Assembly (NCBI RefSeq): GCF_001445655.1
Contig: NZ_LNBE01000002.1
Span: 1-64,000 of the forward strand
Reading direction: 5' to 3'
DNA: 64,000 bases
Source: Streptomyces roseifaciens
GTDB taxonomy: Bacteria; Actinomycetota; Actinomycetes; Streptomycetales; Streptomycetaceae
Below are positions 43,979 to 52,445 of this stretch, piece by piece. Every line of letters starts with the position of its first letter. Position 1 is the stretch's first letter. A program made the translations under genes and the position numbers. Below the pieces are notes generated by a model that was not told the origin of the DNA, ran no database searches, and was given only the letters and a program-made list of their open reading frames with translations.

Positions 43979-46693
43979 ATGTCAGGGCATCAGCGTGAAC
44001 AGAACGCATCCGCCGCCCTGTTCGAGCGGGAGCTCGAGCTGCAAGCCGCTGAGCAAGCGGTGCAAAGGCTGTGCGGAACTGCGACCGAAGGGCGGTCCCG
44101 GCTCGGTGGCCTGCTGCTCTACAGCGGCGAAGCGGGCCTGGGTAAAACGGCGTTGCTCACCAAGACGCGCCGGATGGCCATCGAGGCGGGCAAGTGCACC
44201 GTCCTCTTCGCGCGCGGCAGCGAGTCCGCGCAGCCGGTCCCCTTCCACGTCGTCCGTCAGCTGCTCCAGCCGGTCCTGGCGCCGATGAGCGAGGCCGAAC
44301 GGAAGGAGATGCTCGGCGGCTGGTACGAGATCGCAGGCCCCGCGCTGGGCATCGCCCCGCCGGTCGGCCCGCAGGACCCCCAGGGCGTGCGCGACGGCAT
44401 CGACTGGCTCGTCACCCAACTCGCCACCCGCCAGGAGCCGGTGGTGCTGATGATCGACGACGCCCACTGGGCCGACGCCGAGTCGCTCGCCTGGCTCTCG
44501 TTCTTCGCCGTGCGCCTGCAGGAGACGCCGCTGCTGGCCGTCATCGCCTACCGCCCTGAGGAACTCGCGGAGAACGCGCCGGGCTTCAGCGAGCTGGTCA
44601 CCGGCCGCAGCTCCCGTCCTGTGGAGCTGCGCGCCCTGACCCCGGAAGCGGTCAACCGGCTGGTGCACGGATCCTTCCCGGACCAGGCCGACGCCCCGTT
44701 CTGCCGCGAGGTCTGGGCCGTCACCGGCGGAAATCCCTACGAGACCGTCGAGTTGGTCGCCAAGGCGCAGGACCGCGGCCTCAAGCCGGTAGAGGAGTCC
44801 GCCTCCCTCCTGCGCGACCTCGGCGCGACGGCCCGCGGCAGCGGTCTGGTCTCCCGCCTGGAGCGGCTGGGCACCGCCGTCACCCGCTTCGCCTGGGCGG
44901 CGGCCGTGCTGGGCACCGAGATCCAGCCGTCCCTGGCGGCGAACCTCGCGGGCATGGGACCGGCCCAGGCCGCCGAGTGCGCGGACAAGCTGCGGCACGC
45001 CCGTATCCTCACCGGCGCCATCGACCTGGAATTCGTCCACCCGCTGATCGCCACGGCCATCTACGCCTCGATCCCGCCGGCCACGCGCACCGCCATGCAC
45101 GGACAGGCCGCCTGGTCCGTCACCGAGGCGGGGCTGGGCCCCGCCGCGGCCTCCCGGCACCTGCTGGAGGTCCACCCCGACCACGACTCCGAGCTGGTCG
45201 AGCAGTTGCGCGTGGCCGCCCGCGAGCACCTGGCGGTCGGCGCCCCGGATGCGGCCCGCCGTTGTCTGGAGCGCGCCCTGCAGGAGCCGCCGCCCGAGGA
45301 GGAGCGGGCCTCGGTCCTCTACGAGCTGGGCTGCTCCGCGCTGCTCACCTCGCCGTCGACGACCGTCAACCACCTCAAGACGGCGCTGTCCCTGCCGCAC
45401 CTCACCGAGGAGCTGCGCGTCGACGCCACCTACCGCCTCTCCCAGGCCTACGCCCACAACAGCCAGCTGCGCGAGGCCGCCGAGGTCGTGAAGGAGCAGG
45501 CCGAGCGCACCCCGCCGGGCGCCGGGCGGATGCGCCTGCAGGCCGCGCACTACCTGTGGCAGGGCATCCAGGTGGAGGAGCAGGACTCCCTGGGCCGTTC
45601 GCGCCGCATCGCCGAGCTCGCCGAACGCATCCGCGGCCGCGACAACACCGAGCGGACCCTGCTCGCGCTGCGCGGCTTCGACGGCATGATCCGCGGCGAG
45701 GACGCCGTGCAGGTGGTCGAGCACATCGAGCGCGCCCTCGTGGACGGCCGGCTCGCCGAGGGCATGGGGTGGACCAACACCGAGTGGGGCTTCGAGGTCC
45801 CCAGCATCATCGGCATCACCTTCGCCTACACCGACCGGCTCGACCATGCCGAGGAGCTCTTCAAGGACGCCGTGCGGGCCTTCGAGATCTCCGGCTGGAG
45901 CGGCGGTCACCTCGCGTTCGCGCACGACTTCCTCGGTCTGGTGCACCGCCGCCGCGGCGAGTTGGACGAGGCCGAGGCGCTGCTGCGCGAGGGGCTGCGG
46001 CTGGGCAAGCGGCTCGGCCCCGGCCTGCCGATCCACTGGGACGGCGCCTGCCTGCTGATCGACACGCTGCTCGCGCGCGGCCGGGTCGACGAGGCCCAGG
46101 CCTTCGCCGAGGAGAACGGTTTCCAGGCGCCCTACACGCCCGCCATCGTGCTGCCCGACGCCGCGTGCCTGGCCGGACGGCTGCTGCTCGCCCAGGGCCG
46201 CAGGAAGGAGGCGGTCACGGAGCTGGAGACCGCCGGGCGCAGGCTGGAGGAGCGCGGGCGGAACAACACCGTGTGGGCCCCGTGGGCGCTCGACCTGGCC
46301 GTCGCCGTGAAGGACGAGGAGCCCGAGCGCGCCCGCGCCCTGGCCGACAAGGCCGTGCGCAACGCCGCGCGCTTCGGCACGGACACCGCCATCGGTGACG
46401 CCCTGCGCAGGGCCGCCATCGTCGCCGAGCCGGACGAGGCCCTGGTGAAGCTCGGCCAGGCCGTGGTGCACCTGCGCCGCTCCCCGTGCCGCTACGAGTT
46501 CGCGGCGGCCCTGGTCGCGCACGGTTCGGCGCTGCTGCGGGCCGACCGGCCGGCCGAGGCGACCGAGCGGCTGCGCGAGGGGCTGGAAGTGGCCCAGCAG
46601 TGCGCGGCCGACGGGCTCGTGGCGACGGCCCGGGCCGATCTCGCGTCGGCGGTGTGCGACGGAGTCGAGCCGGCGGGTGATGCCGTGCGCTGA
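43979..46693 (+). CDS. LAL-like STAND ATPase without LuxR DNA-binding domain
   Basis: A 904-residue protein. An N-terminal AAA/STAND ATPase has P-loop GEAGLGKT (residues 50-57) and Walker B VVLMIDDAHWAD. A long helical-repeat (TPR-like) region runs from about residue 430 to the end. LAL regulators of this length usually finish with a LuxR helix-turn-helix; here the chain ends in TPR-like sequence (ATARADLASAV) with no such domain. It may instead act as a scaffold or inhibitor, or its DNA-binding partner may be separate. GGGGAG at 43965-43970 supports ATG 43979. It is divergent from the conservon. Confidence 0.87.
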   Translation: MSGHQREQNASAALFERELELQAAEQAVQRLCGTATEGRSRLGGLLLYSGEAGLGKTALLTKTRRMAIEAGKCTVLFARGSESAQPVPFHVVRQLLQPVLAPMSEAERKEMLGGWYEIAGPALGIAPPVGPQDPQGVRDGIDWLVTQLATRQEPVVLMIDDAHWADAESLAWLSFFAVRLQETPLLAVIAYRPEELAENAPGFSELVTGRSSRPVELRALTPEAVNRLVHGSFPDQADAPFCREVWAVTGGNPYETVELVAKAQDRGLKPVEESASLLRDLGATARGSGLVSRLERLGTAVTRFAWAAAVLGTEIQPSLAANLAGMGPAQAAECADKLRHARILTGAIDLEFVHPLIATAIYASIPPATRTAMHGQAAWSVTEAGLGPAAASRHLLEVHPDHDSELVEQLRVAAREHLAVGAPDAARRCLERALQEPPPEEERASVLYELGCSALLTSPSTTVNHLKTALSLPHLTEELRVDATYRLSQAYAHNSQLREAAEVVKEQAERTPPGAGRMRLQAAHYLWQGIQVEEQDSLGRSRRIAELAERIRGRDNTERTLLALRGFDGMIRGEDAVQVVEHIERALVDGRLAEGMGWTNTEWGFEVPSIIGITFAYTDRLDHAEELFKDAVRAFEISGWSGGHLAFAHDFLGLVHRRRGELDEAEALLREGLRLGKRLGPGLPIHWDGACLLIDTLLARGRVDEAQAFAEENGFQAPYTPAIVLPDAACLAGRLLLAQGRRKEAVTELETAGRRLEERGRNNTVWAPWALDLAVAVKDEEPERARALADKAVRNAARFGTDTAIGDALRRAAIVAEPDEALVKLGQAVVHLRRSPCRYEFAAALVAHGSALLRADRPAEATERLREGLEVAQQCAADGLVATARADLASAVCDGVEPAGDAVR

Positions 46694-46726
46694 GCCCGGC
46701 CGGCTCCGGGCCCGGCCGACTCCGGT

Positions 46727-47746
46727 TCAGGAAGCGCGGCGGCCGGATTTCCCGGTCGCCGTCTTCTTGGCCGTCTTGGCCGTGGCGCTCTTGGCCGTGC
46801 CGGGCTTGGCCGTGGAGGTGGCGGTCTTCTTGCCCTTGGCGGTGGAGGAGGCCGCCGCGGTCTTCTTGGCGGCGGTGCGTTTCTGCGGTGCGGCGGATTT
46901 CTTTGCGGTGCTGCGCGTCGATTTCCTGGGCGCAGCCTCCCTCTTGGTGCCCTTTTCCGTTTCTTCCCCCGTCTTTCCGGCCGCTTTGTCGATGGACGCC
47001 TGGAGTGCGGCCATCAGGTCGATGACGTTGTCCGGTGCGGGTGCCGTCTCCTTCTTGGGGACCGGCCGGTCGGACAGGTGGGCGTTGATCAGCTCGCTCA
47101 GGGCGATCTCGTACTCGTCCTCCAGCTCGTCGAGGTCGAACTCCTCGGAGAGGGTGTCCATCAGGCTCGTGGCCATCTTCAGCTCCTGCGGCCGCACGGT
47201 GACCGAGGAGGGCGGTGCGAGGTCGCCGCTGTCGCGGATCTCGTCCGGCCAGTACATGGTGTGCAGGGTCAGCAGGTCGCCGTGGACCCGCAGGAGGGCC
47301 AGGGACTCCCGGGTCCGCAGTGCGATCTTGGTGACGGCCACCCGCTCGGTCTGCTTGAGGGTCTCGCGCAGCAGGACGTAGGGCTTGTCGGCCGCCGCGC
47401 TCTCGGGGGCGAGGTAGTAGCCGTTGGAGAGCTGCAGGGGATCGATCCGGTCGGCGTCGACGAAGGCGAGCACGTCGATGAGCTTCTTGCTGGGCAGCGG
47501 CAGCCCGGCCAGCTCGTCCTGGGTGACGACGGCGGTGTGTCCCTCGTCGTCCTGGAAGCCCTTGGCGATGTGCTCGTAGTCGACCGGCTCGCCGCAGGCT
47601 TCGCAGATGCGCTTGAGGTGGATCCGGCCGCCGTCCGCGTCGTGGACCTGGTGCAGTCTGAGGCCGTGTTCCTGGGTGGCGGCGTACAGCCGTACGGGTA
47701 CGGACACCAGTCCGAAGCCGATCGCACCTTTCCACATGGTCCGCAT
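46727..47746 (-). CDS. ku: Ku protein, non-homologous end joining
   Basis: A 339-residue Ku that binds double-strand ends and recruits LigD. The beta-barrel core is complete (MWKGAIGFGLVSVPVRLY, FVDADRIDPLQ, KPYVLLRETL), with a CEACG pair near residue 50. The last 90 residues are Lys/Ala/Thr repeats, as in other actinobacterial Ku proteins, and probably bind DNA. Divergent from the LigD-type polymerase gene with 32 bases between them. Confidence 0.95.
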   Translation of the reverse strand: MRTMWKGAIGFGLVSVPVRLYAATQEHGLRLHQVHDADGGRIHLKRICEACGEPVDYEHIAKGFQDDEGHTAVVTQDELAGLPLPSKKLIDVLAFVDADRIDPLQLSNGYYLAPESAAADKPYVLLRETLKQTERVAVTKIALRTRESLALLRVHGDLLTLHTMYWPDEIRDSGDLAPPSSVTVRPQELKMATSLMDTLSEEFDLDELEDEYEIALSELINAHLSDRPVPKKETAPAPDNVIDLMAALQASIDKAAGKTGEETEKGTKREAAPRKSTRSTAKKSAAPQKRTAAKKTAAASSTAKGKKTATSTAKPGTAKSATAKTAKKTATGKSGRRAS

Positions 47747-47778
47747 AGTTTTATCCCTCCACGGGGAATTCCTACCTT

Positions 47779-48684
47779 ATGTCTGTCTCCCCGGAGCGGC
47801 AGGCGGTGGAGATCGAGGGCCACCGGCTGGCCCTGACCCACCTCGACCGGGTGCTCTTCCCCGCATCGGGCCACACCAAGGCGCAGGTGCTGCAGTACTA
47901 CGCACGCATCGCCCCGGTGATGGTGGCGCACACGGCCGACCGGCCCGCCTCCTTCGTCCGCGCCCCGGAGGGACCGGGCGGGCAGAGCTGGGTCGCCAAG
48001 AACCCGCCCGGCGGCAAGCCCCGGTGGGTGCGGGTGGTGCCGGTGGAGCACCGCGAGGGCGTCACCGAGCAGGTCGTCATCGACACCACGGCCGCCCTGG
48101 TCGCGATGGCCAACCTCGGTGCGTACGAGGTGCACGTCCCGCAGTGGACGGTGACGGCCGGCCCCGACGGCCACGACCGGCTCGTCCTGGACCTGGACCC
48201 CGGCCCGGGCGCCGACCTCGTGGTCTGCTGCCGGGTCGCCCAGCGGCTGCGCCAGCTCCTGGACGACGACGGGCTGACCGCCCACGCCGTCGTCTCCGGC
48301 TCCAAGGGCCTGCACCTGTACGCGCCGGTCCACGCGGCGTCCGGCCGGGCCGCCGGCGGCTACGCCAAAGCGCTGGCCGCCCGCATGATGGGCGAGCACC
48401 CCGGCCTCGTCGTGGTCTCCATGGCGCGCGTCGAACGCCGGGGGAAGGTCCTCATCGACTGGTCGCAGAACGCGAGCGCCAAGACCACCGCCGCGCCCTA
48501 CACCGTGCGGCTGCGGGAGGGCGTCCCCGGAGTGGCCGCCCCGGTCACCTGGGACGAGGTCGCCGCGTGCCGGGACCCCGAGGAGCTCGCGTTCACCCCC
48601 GAGCAGGTGCTGGACCGGGCGGAGACCTACGGGGACCTGCTGGCCCCGCTCACCGGCGACGCCACCCGCGCGCAGCTCCCGTGA
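47779..48684 (+). CDS. LigD-type polymerase/primase domain protein
   Basis: A 301-residue stand-alone LigD polymerase domain of the archaeo-eukaryotic primase fold. The catalytic pair is in LDLDPG, SGSKGLHLY binds the nucleotide, and RVERRGKVLIDWSQN carries the third acid. It adds nucleotides, often ribonucleotides, during end joining. It is convergent with the ligase gene (10 bases apart), so the Ku, polymerase and ligase activities are encoded separately. Confidence 0.93.
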   Translation: MSVSPERQAVEIEGHRLALTHLDRVLFPASGHTKAQVLQYYARIAPVMVAHTADRPASFVRAPEGPGGQSWVAKNPPGGKPRWVRVVPVEHREGVTEQVVIDTTAALVAMANLGAYEVHVPQWTVTAGPDGHDRLVLDLDPGPGADLVVCCRVAQRLRQLLDDDGLTAHAVVSGSKGLHLYAPVHAASGRAAGGYAKALAARMMGEHPGLVVVSMARVERRGKVLIDWSQNASAKTTAAPYTVRLREGVPGVAAPVTWDEVAACRDPEELAFTPEQVLDRAETYGDLLAPLTGDATRAQLP

Positions 48685-48694
48685 CGTCCCGCCG

Positions 48695-49669
48695 TCAGCC
48701 GAGCCGGGTCAGATCGGGCCGCAGCCGGTGCCAGACGGGGTGCCGGAGGCGGCCGGACGCCGTCCAGCCGGAGAAGACGACCTCGGCGACGAGCCGGGGC
48801 TCGACCCAGTGGGCGCCCGGCACGTCGGCGGGGCCGGCGAAGGGCGGGTCCGCGCGCGGGATCACCGCCAGGTAGCGGGCCAGTTCCCGGCGCTCGCGCT
48901 CGGAGAGCCCCGATCCGACGGACCCGGCGTAGCGCAGGCCGTCCGGCTCCTCCACGCCGACGAGGACCGCCCCGGGCAGCCCGGAGAGGGAGCCGCGCCC
49001 CTCGGCCCAGCCGCCGATGATCACGTCGAGGGTGACGACGTGCTTGGTCTTGCGCCATTCGGACGACCGGATGCCGGGCGTGTAGAGGGACGTCAGCTTC
49101 TTCGCGACGACACCCTCGAACCCGCCTTCGAGGGTGGCCTCCCAGGCCTGCTGCCCGTGCCCCTCGACGGCGGCCGGCACCGACCAGGCCGGGCCCGCGA
49201 GGCCGAGGCCCTCCAGCACGGCGCGCCGCTCCCGGTAGGGGAGGCCCAGCAGGGACCGGCCGTCGAGGTGCATGACGTCGAAGAGCATCAGGCGTACGGG
49301 GTACTCCGCCGCGAGGCGGGCCGCCCGGTGCGGGTCGGTGACGCCCATGCGGCGCTGGAGCAGCCCGAAGTCGGGCCGCCCCGCCCCGTCCAGGACGACG
49401 ACCTCGCCGTCGAGGACCGCGGGCCGGCCGCGCAGCTGCTCCGCCAGGGCCCGGAGTTCGGGGTAGGTCACGGTGGCGTCGTTGCCGGCGCGGGTGACCG
49501 GCCGGAGGGTGCCGTCCCCGGGCAGGGTCACGACCAGGCGGATCCCGTCCCACTTGACCTCGAAGGCCCACGCCGCCTCCTCGGCCGCGGGCGGCAGGGG
49601 CGCGGAGGTCGCCAGCATCGGCCGGATCGCGGGCGGCGGGGCCGGGGTGCGCCGGGCGGTCGGGGGCAT
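48695..49669 (-). CDS. ATP-dependent DNA ligase (LigD ligase domain type)
   Basis: A 324-residue ligase: nucleotidyltransferase domain with EVKWDGIR (the adenylated Lys is in this KxDG motif), DGEVVVLD, FDVMHLDG, EGVVAKK and EWRKTKH, then an OB domain with VEPRLVAEVVFSGWT. It is the size of the LigD ligase domain, without nuclease or polymerase modules. It stands beside ku and the polymerase gene and probably seals their repaired ends. Confidence 0.93.
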   Translation of the reverse strand: MPPTARRTPAPPPAIRPMLATSAPLPPAAEEAAWAFEVKWDGIRLVVTLPGDGTLRPVTRAGNDATVTYPELRALAEQLRGRPAVLDGEVVVLDGAGRPDFGLLQRRMGVTDPHRAARLAAEYPVRLMLFDVMHLDGRSLLGLPYRERRAVLEGLGLAGPAWSVPAAVEGHGQQAWEATLEGGFEGVVAKKLTSLYTPGIRSSEWRKTKHVVTLDVIIGGWAEGRGSLSGLPGAVLVGVEEPDGLRYAGSVGSGLSERERRELARYLAVIPRADPPFAGPADVPGAHWVEPRLVAEVVFSGWTASGRLRHPVWHRLRPDLTRLG

Positions 49670-49679
49670 CGCCTGCCGC

Positions 49680-50696
49680 CTAGCCCTTCCCCCGCGCCCA
49701 CTCCAGCAGCTGGGGCGCCGTCCACGTCGTGATGATGCGTTCGGCGGGCACTCCGCACTCCTCGGCGCGGGCGCAGCCGTGGATCTGCCAGTCGAGCTGG
49801 CCGGGGGCGTGCGCGTCGCTGTCGAGGGAGAACAGCACGCCCGCGTCCAGCGCCTGGCGGATCAGCCGGCGGGGCGGGTCGAGCCGCTCGGGGCGGCAGT
49901 TGATCTCCACGGCGGTGTGGAAGCGGGCGCACGCGGCGAAGACCATCGCCGCGTCGAAGGCGGACTCGGGCCGTCCGCGGCCGGCCAGCAGCCGCCCGGT
50001 GCAGTGGCCCAGGACGTCCACCAGGGGGTTGGCCACGGCCCCGACCAGCCGGCGGGTCATGGCGTCCGCGTCCATGCGCAGCTTGGAGTGCACCGAGGCG
50101 ACGACGATGTCGAGCTCGTCGAGCAGGCCGGGCTCCTGGTCGAGCGAGCCGTCGTCGAGGATGTCGCACTCGATGCCGCGCAGCAGCCGGAAGCCGTCGC
50201 CGAGGCTCTCGTCCACCTCGGCGACCACGTCGAGCTGGGCGCGCAGCCGCTGCGCCGTCAGCCCCCGGGCGATGGTCAGGCGGGGGGAGTGGTCGGTCAG
50301 CACCGCCCACTCGTGCCCGAGGTCGCGCGCCGCCCGCGCCATGGCGTCGATCGGGCTGCCGCCGTCGGACCAGTCCGAGTGCATGTGGCAGTCGCCGCGC
50401 AGGGCCGCACGCAGGGCCTCGCCGCCCTCCGCCAGCGGGTTCCCGGCCTCCTCCGCCAGTTTGGCCAGGTACCCGGGCACGCGCCCGGCCAGGGCCTCCG
50501 CCACCACGCCGGCGGTCTTGGGCCCGATGCCCTTCTCGGTGGTGAGCGTGCCGGCGGCCGCCCGGCGCCGTACCTCCTCCTCCGGCAGCCCGGCGATCAC
50601 CTCGGAGGCGGTGCGGAATGCCTTGACCCGGTACGTGGGCGCGTCCGCGCGCTCCAGCAGGAAGGCGATCCGGTCCAGTGCCTCCACCGGGTCCAT
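49680..50696 (-). CDS. PHP domain protein with helix-hairpin-helix
   Basis: A 338-residue protein. Residues 1-100 resemble the DNA polymerase X N terminus (LERADAPTYRVKAFRTASEVI and a helix-hairpin-helix GIGPKTAGVVAEAL). The rest is a PHP phosphoesterase with HMHSDWSDGG, TDHSP, GIECDI and SDAHAP for a trinuclear metal site. No polymerase domain, so it is a PolX-like phosphatase or nuclease. ATG 50696 has AGGAGG 11 bases upstream; GTG 50705 lies only two bases from it. It follows the NHEJ genes and may belong to repair. Confidence 0.88.
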   Translation of the reverse strand: MDPVEALDRIAFLLERADAPTYRVKAFRTASEVIAGLPEEEVRRRAAAGTLTTEKGIGPKTAGVVAEALAGRVPGYLAKLAEEAGNPLAEGGEALRAALRGDCHMHSDWSDGGSPIDAMARAARDLGHEWAVLTDHSPRLTIARGLTAQRLRAQLDVVAEVDESLGDGFRLLRGIECDILDDGSLDQEPGLLDELDIVVASVHSKLRMDADAMTRRLVGAVANPLVDVLGHCTGRLLAGRGRPESAFDAAMVFAACARFHTAVEINCRPERLDPPRRLIRQALDAGVLFSLDSDAHAPGQLDWQIHGCARAEECGVPAERIITTWTAPQLLEWARGKG

Positions 50697-50837
50697 CGCA
50701 CCCACCGCCTCCTTCGCCGTCCGGTACCCCTACCGTGCGCGATCCGGGAGGAGCGCGCACGTGCGAGGGCTGCGGGCGCCGGGTGCGCGTGGGTGAACCG
50801 GTGAGTAGGCCCGGTGTGCGGTGGGGAGGGTTCGGGC

Positions 50838-52286
50838 ATGAGAGCCCCCACGCCGTCCCCCTCTCCGTCCTCTCCTTCCTCCGGTTCCTCCGGCGGGCAC
50901 ACGGGCCGCGCGGTGGTCCTCGGCGCGGGCATGGCCGGGATGCTGGCCGCGGCCGCGCTCGCCCGGCACGCGGGCGAGGTCGTGATCGTGGAGCGGGACC
51001 GGCTGCCCGAGGGGATGGAGCCGCGCAAGGGCCTGCCGCAGGCGCGTCACGCGCACCTGATGATGTCCGGCGGGGCCCGGGCGGTGGAGTCCCTGCTGCC
51101 CGGCACGATCGAGGGGTGGGTGCGCGCGGGGGCCCGCCGGATCCCGCTGGGGACCGGGCTGGTCGCGATGGGCCCGCAGGGCTGGTACCCGCGCTGGCCG
51201 GGCACGCAGTTCCTGATGGCCTGCACGCGCGACCTGCTGGACATGGTCGTGCGCGAGCAGGTGCTGGCCCTGCCCGGCGTCACGCTGCGCGAGGAGACGG
51301 ACGCCCTAGCTCTGCTCGGCGGCGCACAGCGGGTCACCGGCGTGAAGGTCCGCACGGCCGGCAGCCACTCCGCGGAGGCGCTGGAGGCGGATCTGGTGGT
51401 CGACGCCTCCGGGCGCGGCTCCCAGGCCGCGCGCCGCCTCACCGAGCTCGGACTGCACCCGGCGCACGAGGAGACGGTCGACACCGGCATGGTCTACGTG
51501 ACCCGGATCTTCCGGGCACCCGCCGGCAGCGAGCGCTTCCCCGTGGTCAGCGTCCAGGCCGACCCGCGCGGGCGGGGGCCCGGCCAGGGCGCGACGATGG
51601 TCCCCGTCGAGGGCGGCCGCTGGCTGCTCACGGCCTGCGGCACGCGCGGCGGCGAACCGTCGCGGGAGCCGGGGGAGTTCGAGCCGTTCGTGCGCAGCCT
51701 GCGCCACCCGCTGATCGCCGACCTGATCGCCGGCCGGGAGCCGCTGACCGACGTCCACCTCACGCGCAGCACCGTCAACCGCCGCCGCTACTTCGAGCGC
51801 ATGCCCGCCTGGCCGGAGGGCTTCGCGGTGGTGGGGGACGCCGTCGCCACGTTCAACCCCGTCTACGGGCAGGGCATGTCCGTGGCCGCCCACAGCGCGG
51901 TCGCGATCCGCGACATCCTGGCGGAGCAGGGCCTGGGGGCGCCCGGTCTGGCCCGGCGCATCCAGCGCGCCGTCGGCCGCTCCGCGGGCAGCCCGTGGGA
52001 CCTGGCCACGGGCGAGGACATCAACTACCCCGGGGCGATCGGCGAGCAGCCCCCGGCCGCGGCCCGGCTGCTGCGCGGCTACGTCCAGCGCCTGATGCGT
52101 ACCGCCACCGTGAACCCCGTCGTCATGCGCTCCCTGTTCGATGTGATGACGCTGTCCGCGCCGATGACGGCCCTGGTCAAGCCGCCGGTCGTGCTCGGCG
52201 TGCTGCGCGGGCCCGGCCGCGAGGCGCGCAACGAGCCGTCGATCACCGCCGCGGAGCTGGCGCTGTGCGGGCTGGGGCCGCGGTGA
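50838..52286 (+). CDS. FAD-dependent monooxygenase/epoxidase-like oxidoreductase
   Basis: A 482-residue flavoprotein. A Ser/Pro-rich N terminus (to about residue 22) precedes the Rossmann FAD fold AVVLGAGMAGMLAAAALA and ERD, then VVDASGRGS. The second FAD motif is FAVVGDAVATFNPVYGQGMS. It resembles the LasC-type polyether epoxidases and squalene-epoxidase relatives, but no polyketide or terpene genes are adjacent. GGGAGGG upstream supports ATG 50838. Confidence 0.85.
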   Translation: MRAPTPSPSPSSPSSGSSGGHTGRAVVLGAGMAGMLAAAALARHAGEVVIVERDRLPEGMEPRKGLPQARHAHLMMSGGARAVESLLPGTIEGWVRAGARRIPLGTGLVAMGPQGWYPRWPGTQFLMACTRDLLDMVVREQVLALPGVTLREETDALALLGGAQRVTGVKVRTAGSHSAEALEADLVVDASGRGSQAARRLTELGLHPAHEETVDTGMVYVTRIFRAPAGSERFPVVSVQADPRGRGPGQGATMVPVEGGRWLLTACGTRGGEPSREPGEFEPFVRSLRHPLIADLIAGREPLTDVHLTRSTVNRRRYFERMPAWPEGFAVVGDAVATFNPVYGQGMSVAAHSAVAIRDILAEQGLGAPGLARRIQRAVGRSAGSPWDLATGEDINYPGAIGEQPPAAARLLRGYVQRLMRTATVNPVVMRSLFDVMTLSAPMTALVKPPVVLGVLRGPGREARNEPSITAAELALCGLGPR

Positions 52287-52445
52287 CCGGCGCCGCTGCG
52301 CGGCGGATCCCGCAGGGGCGCGGCGCGGTTCGGCACCGCCGGTCTCCCACGCCGTGGTTGCGCACCGCTGCGGCGGCGGTGTTCCCGGGGCGGCCCCCGG
52401 GCTGCCGTGACCTGGCGGAATACGCAGCCACCGCCCCGGCGCGTG

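Noticed and set aside
43982..46522. 846-codon minus-strand frame opposite the LAL-like ATPase
   Set aside because: Shadow; the plus-strand frame has Walker A and B motifs.
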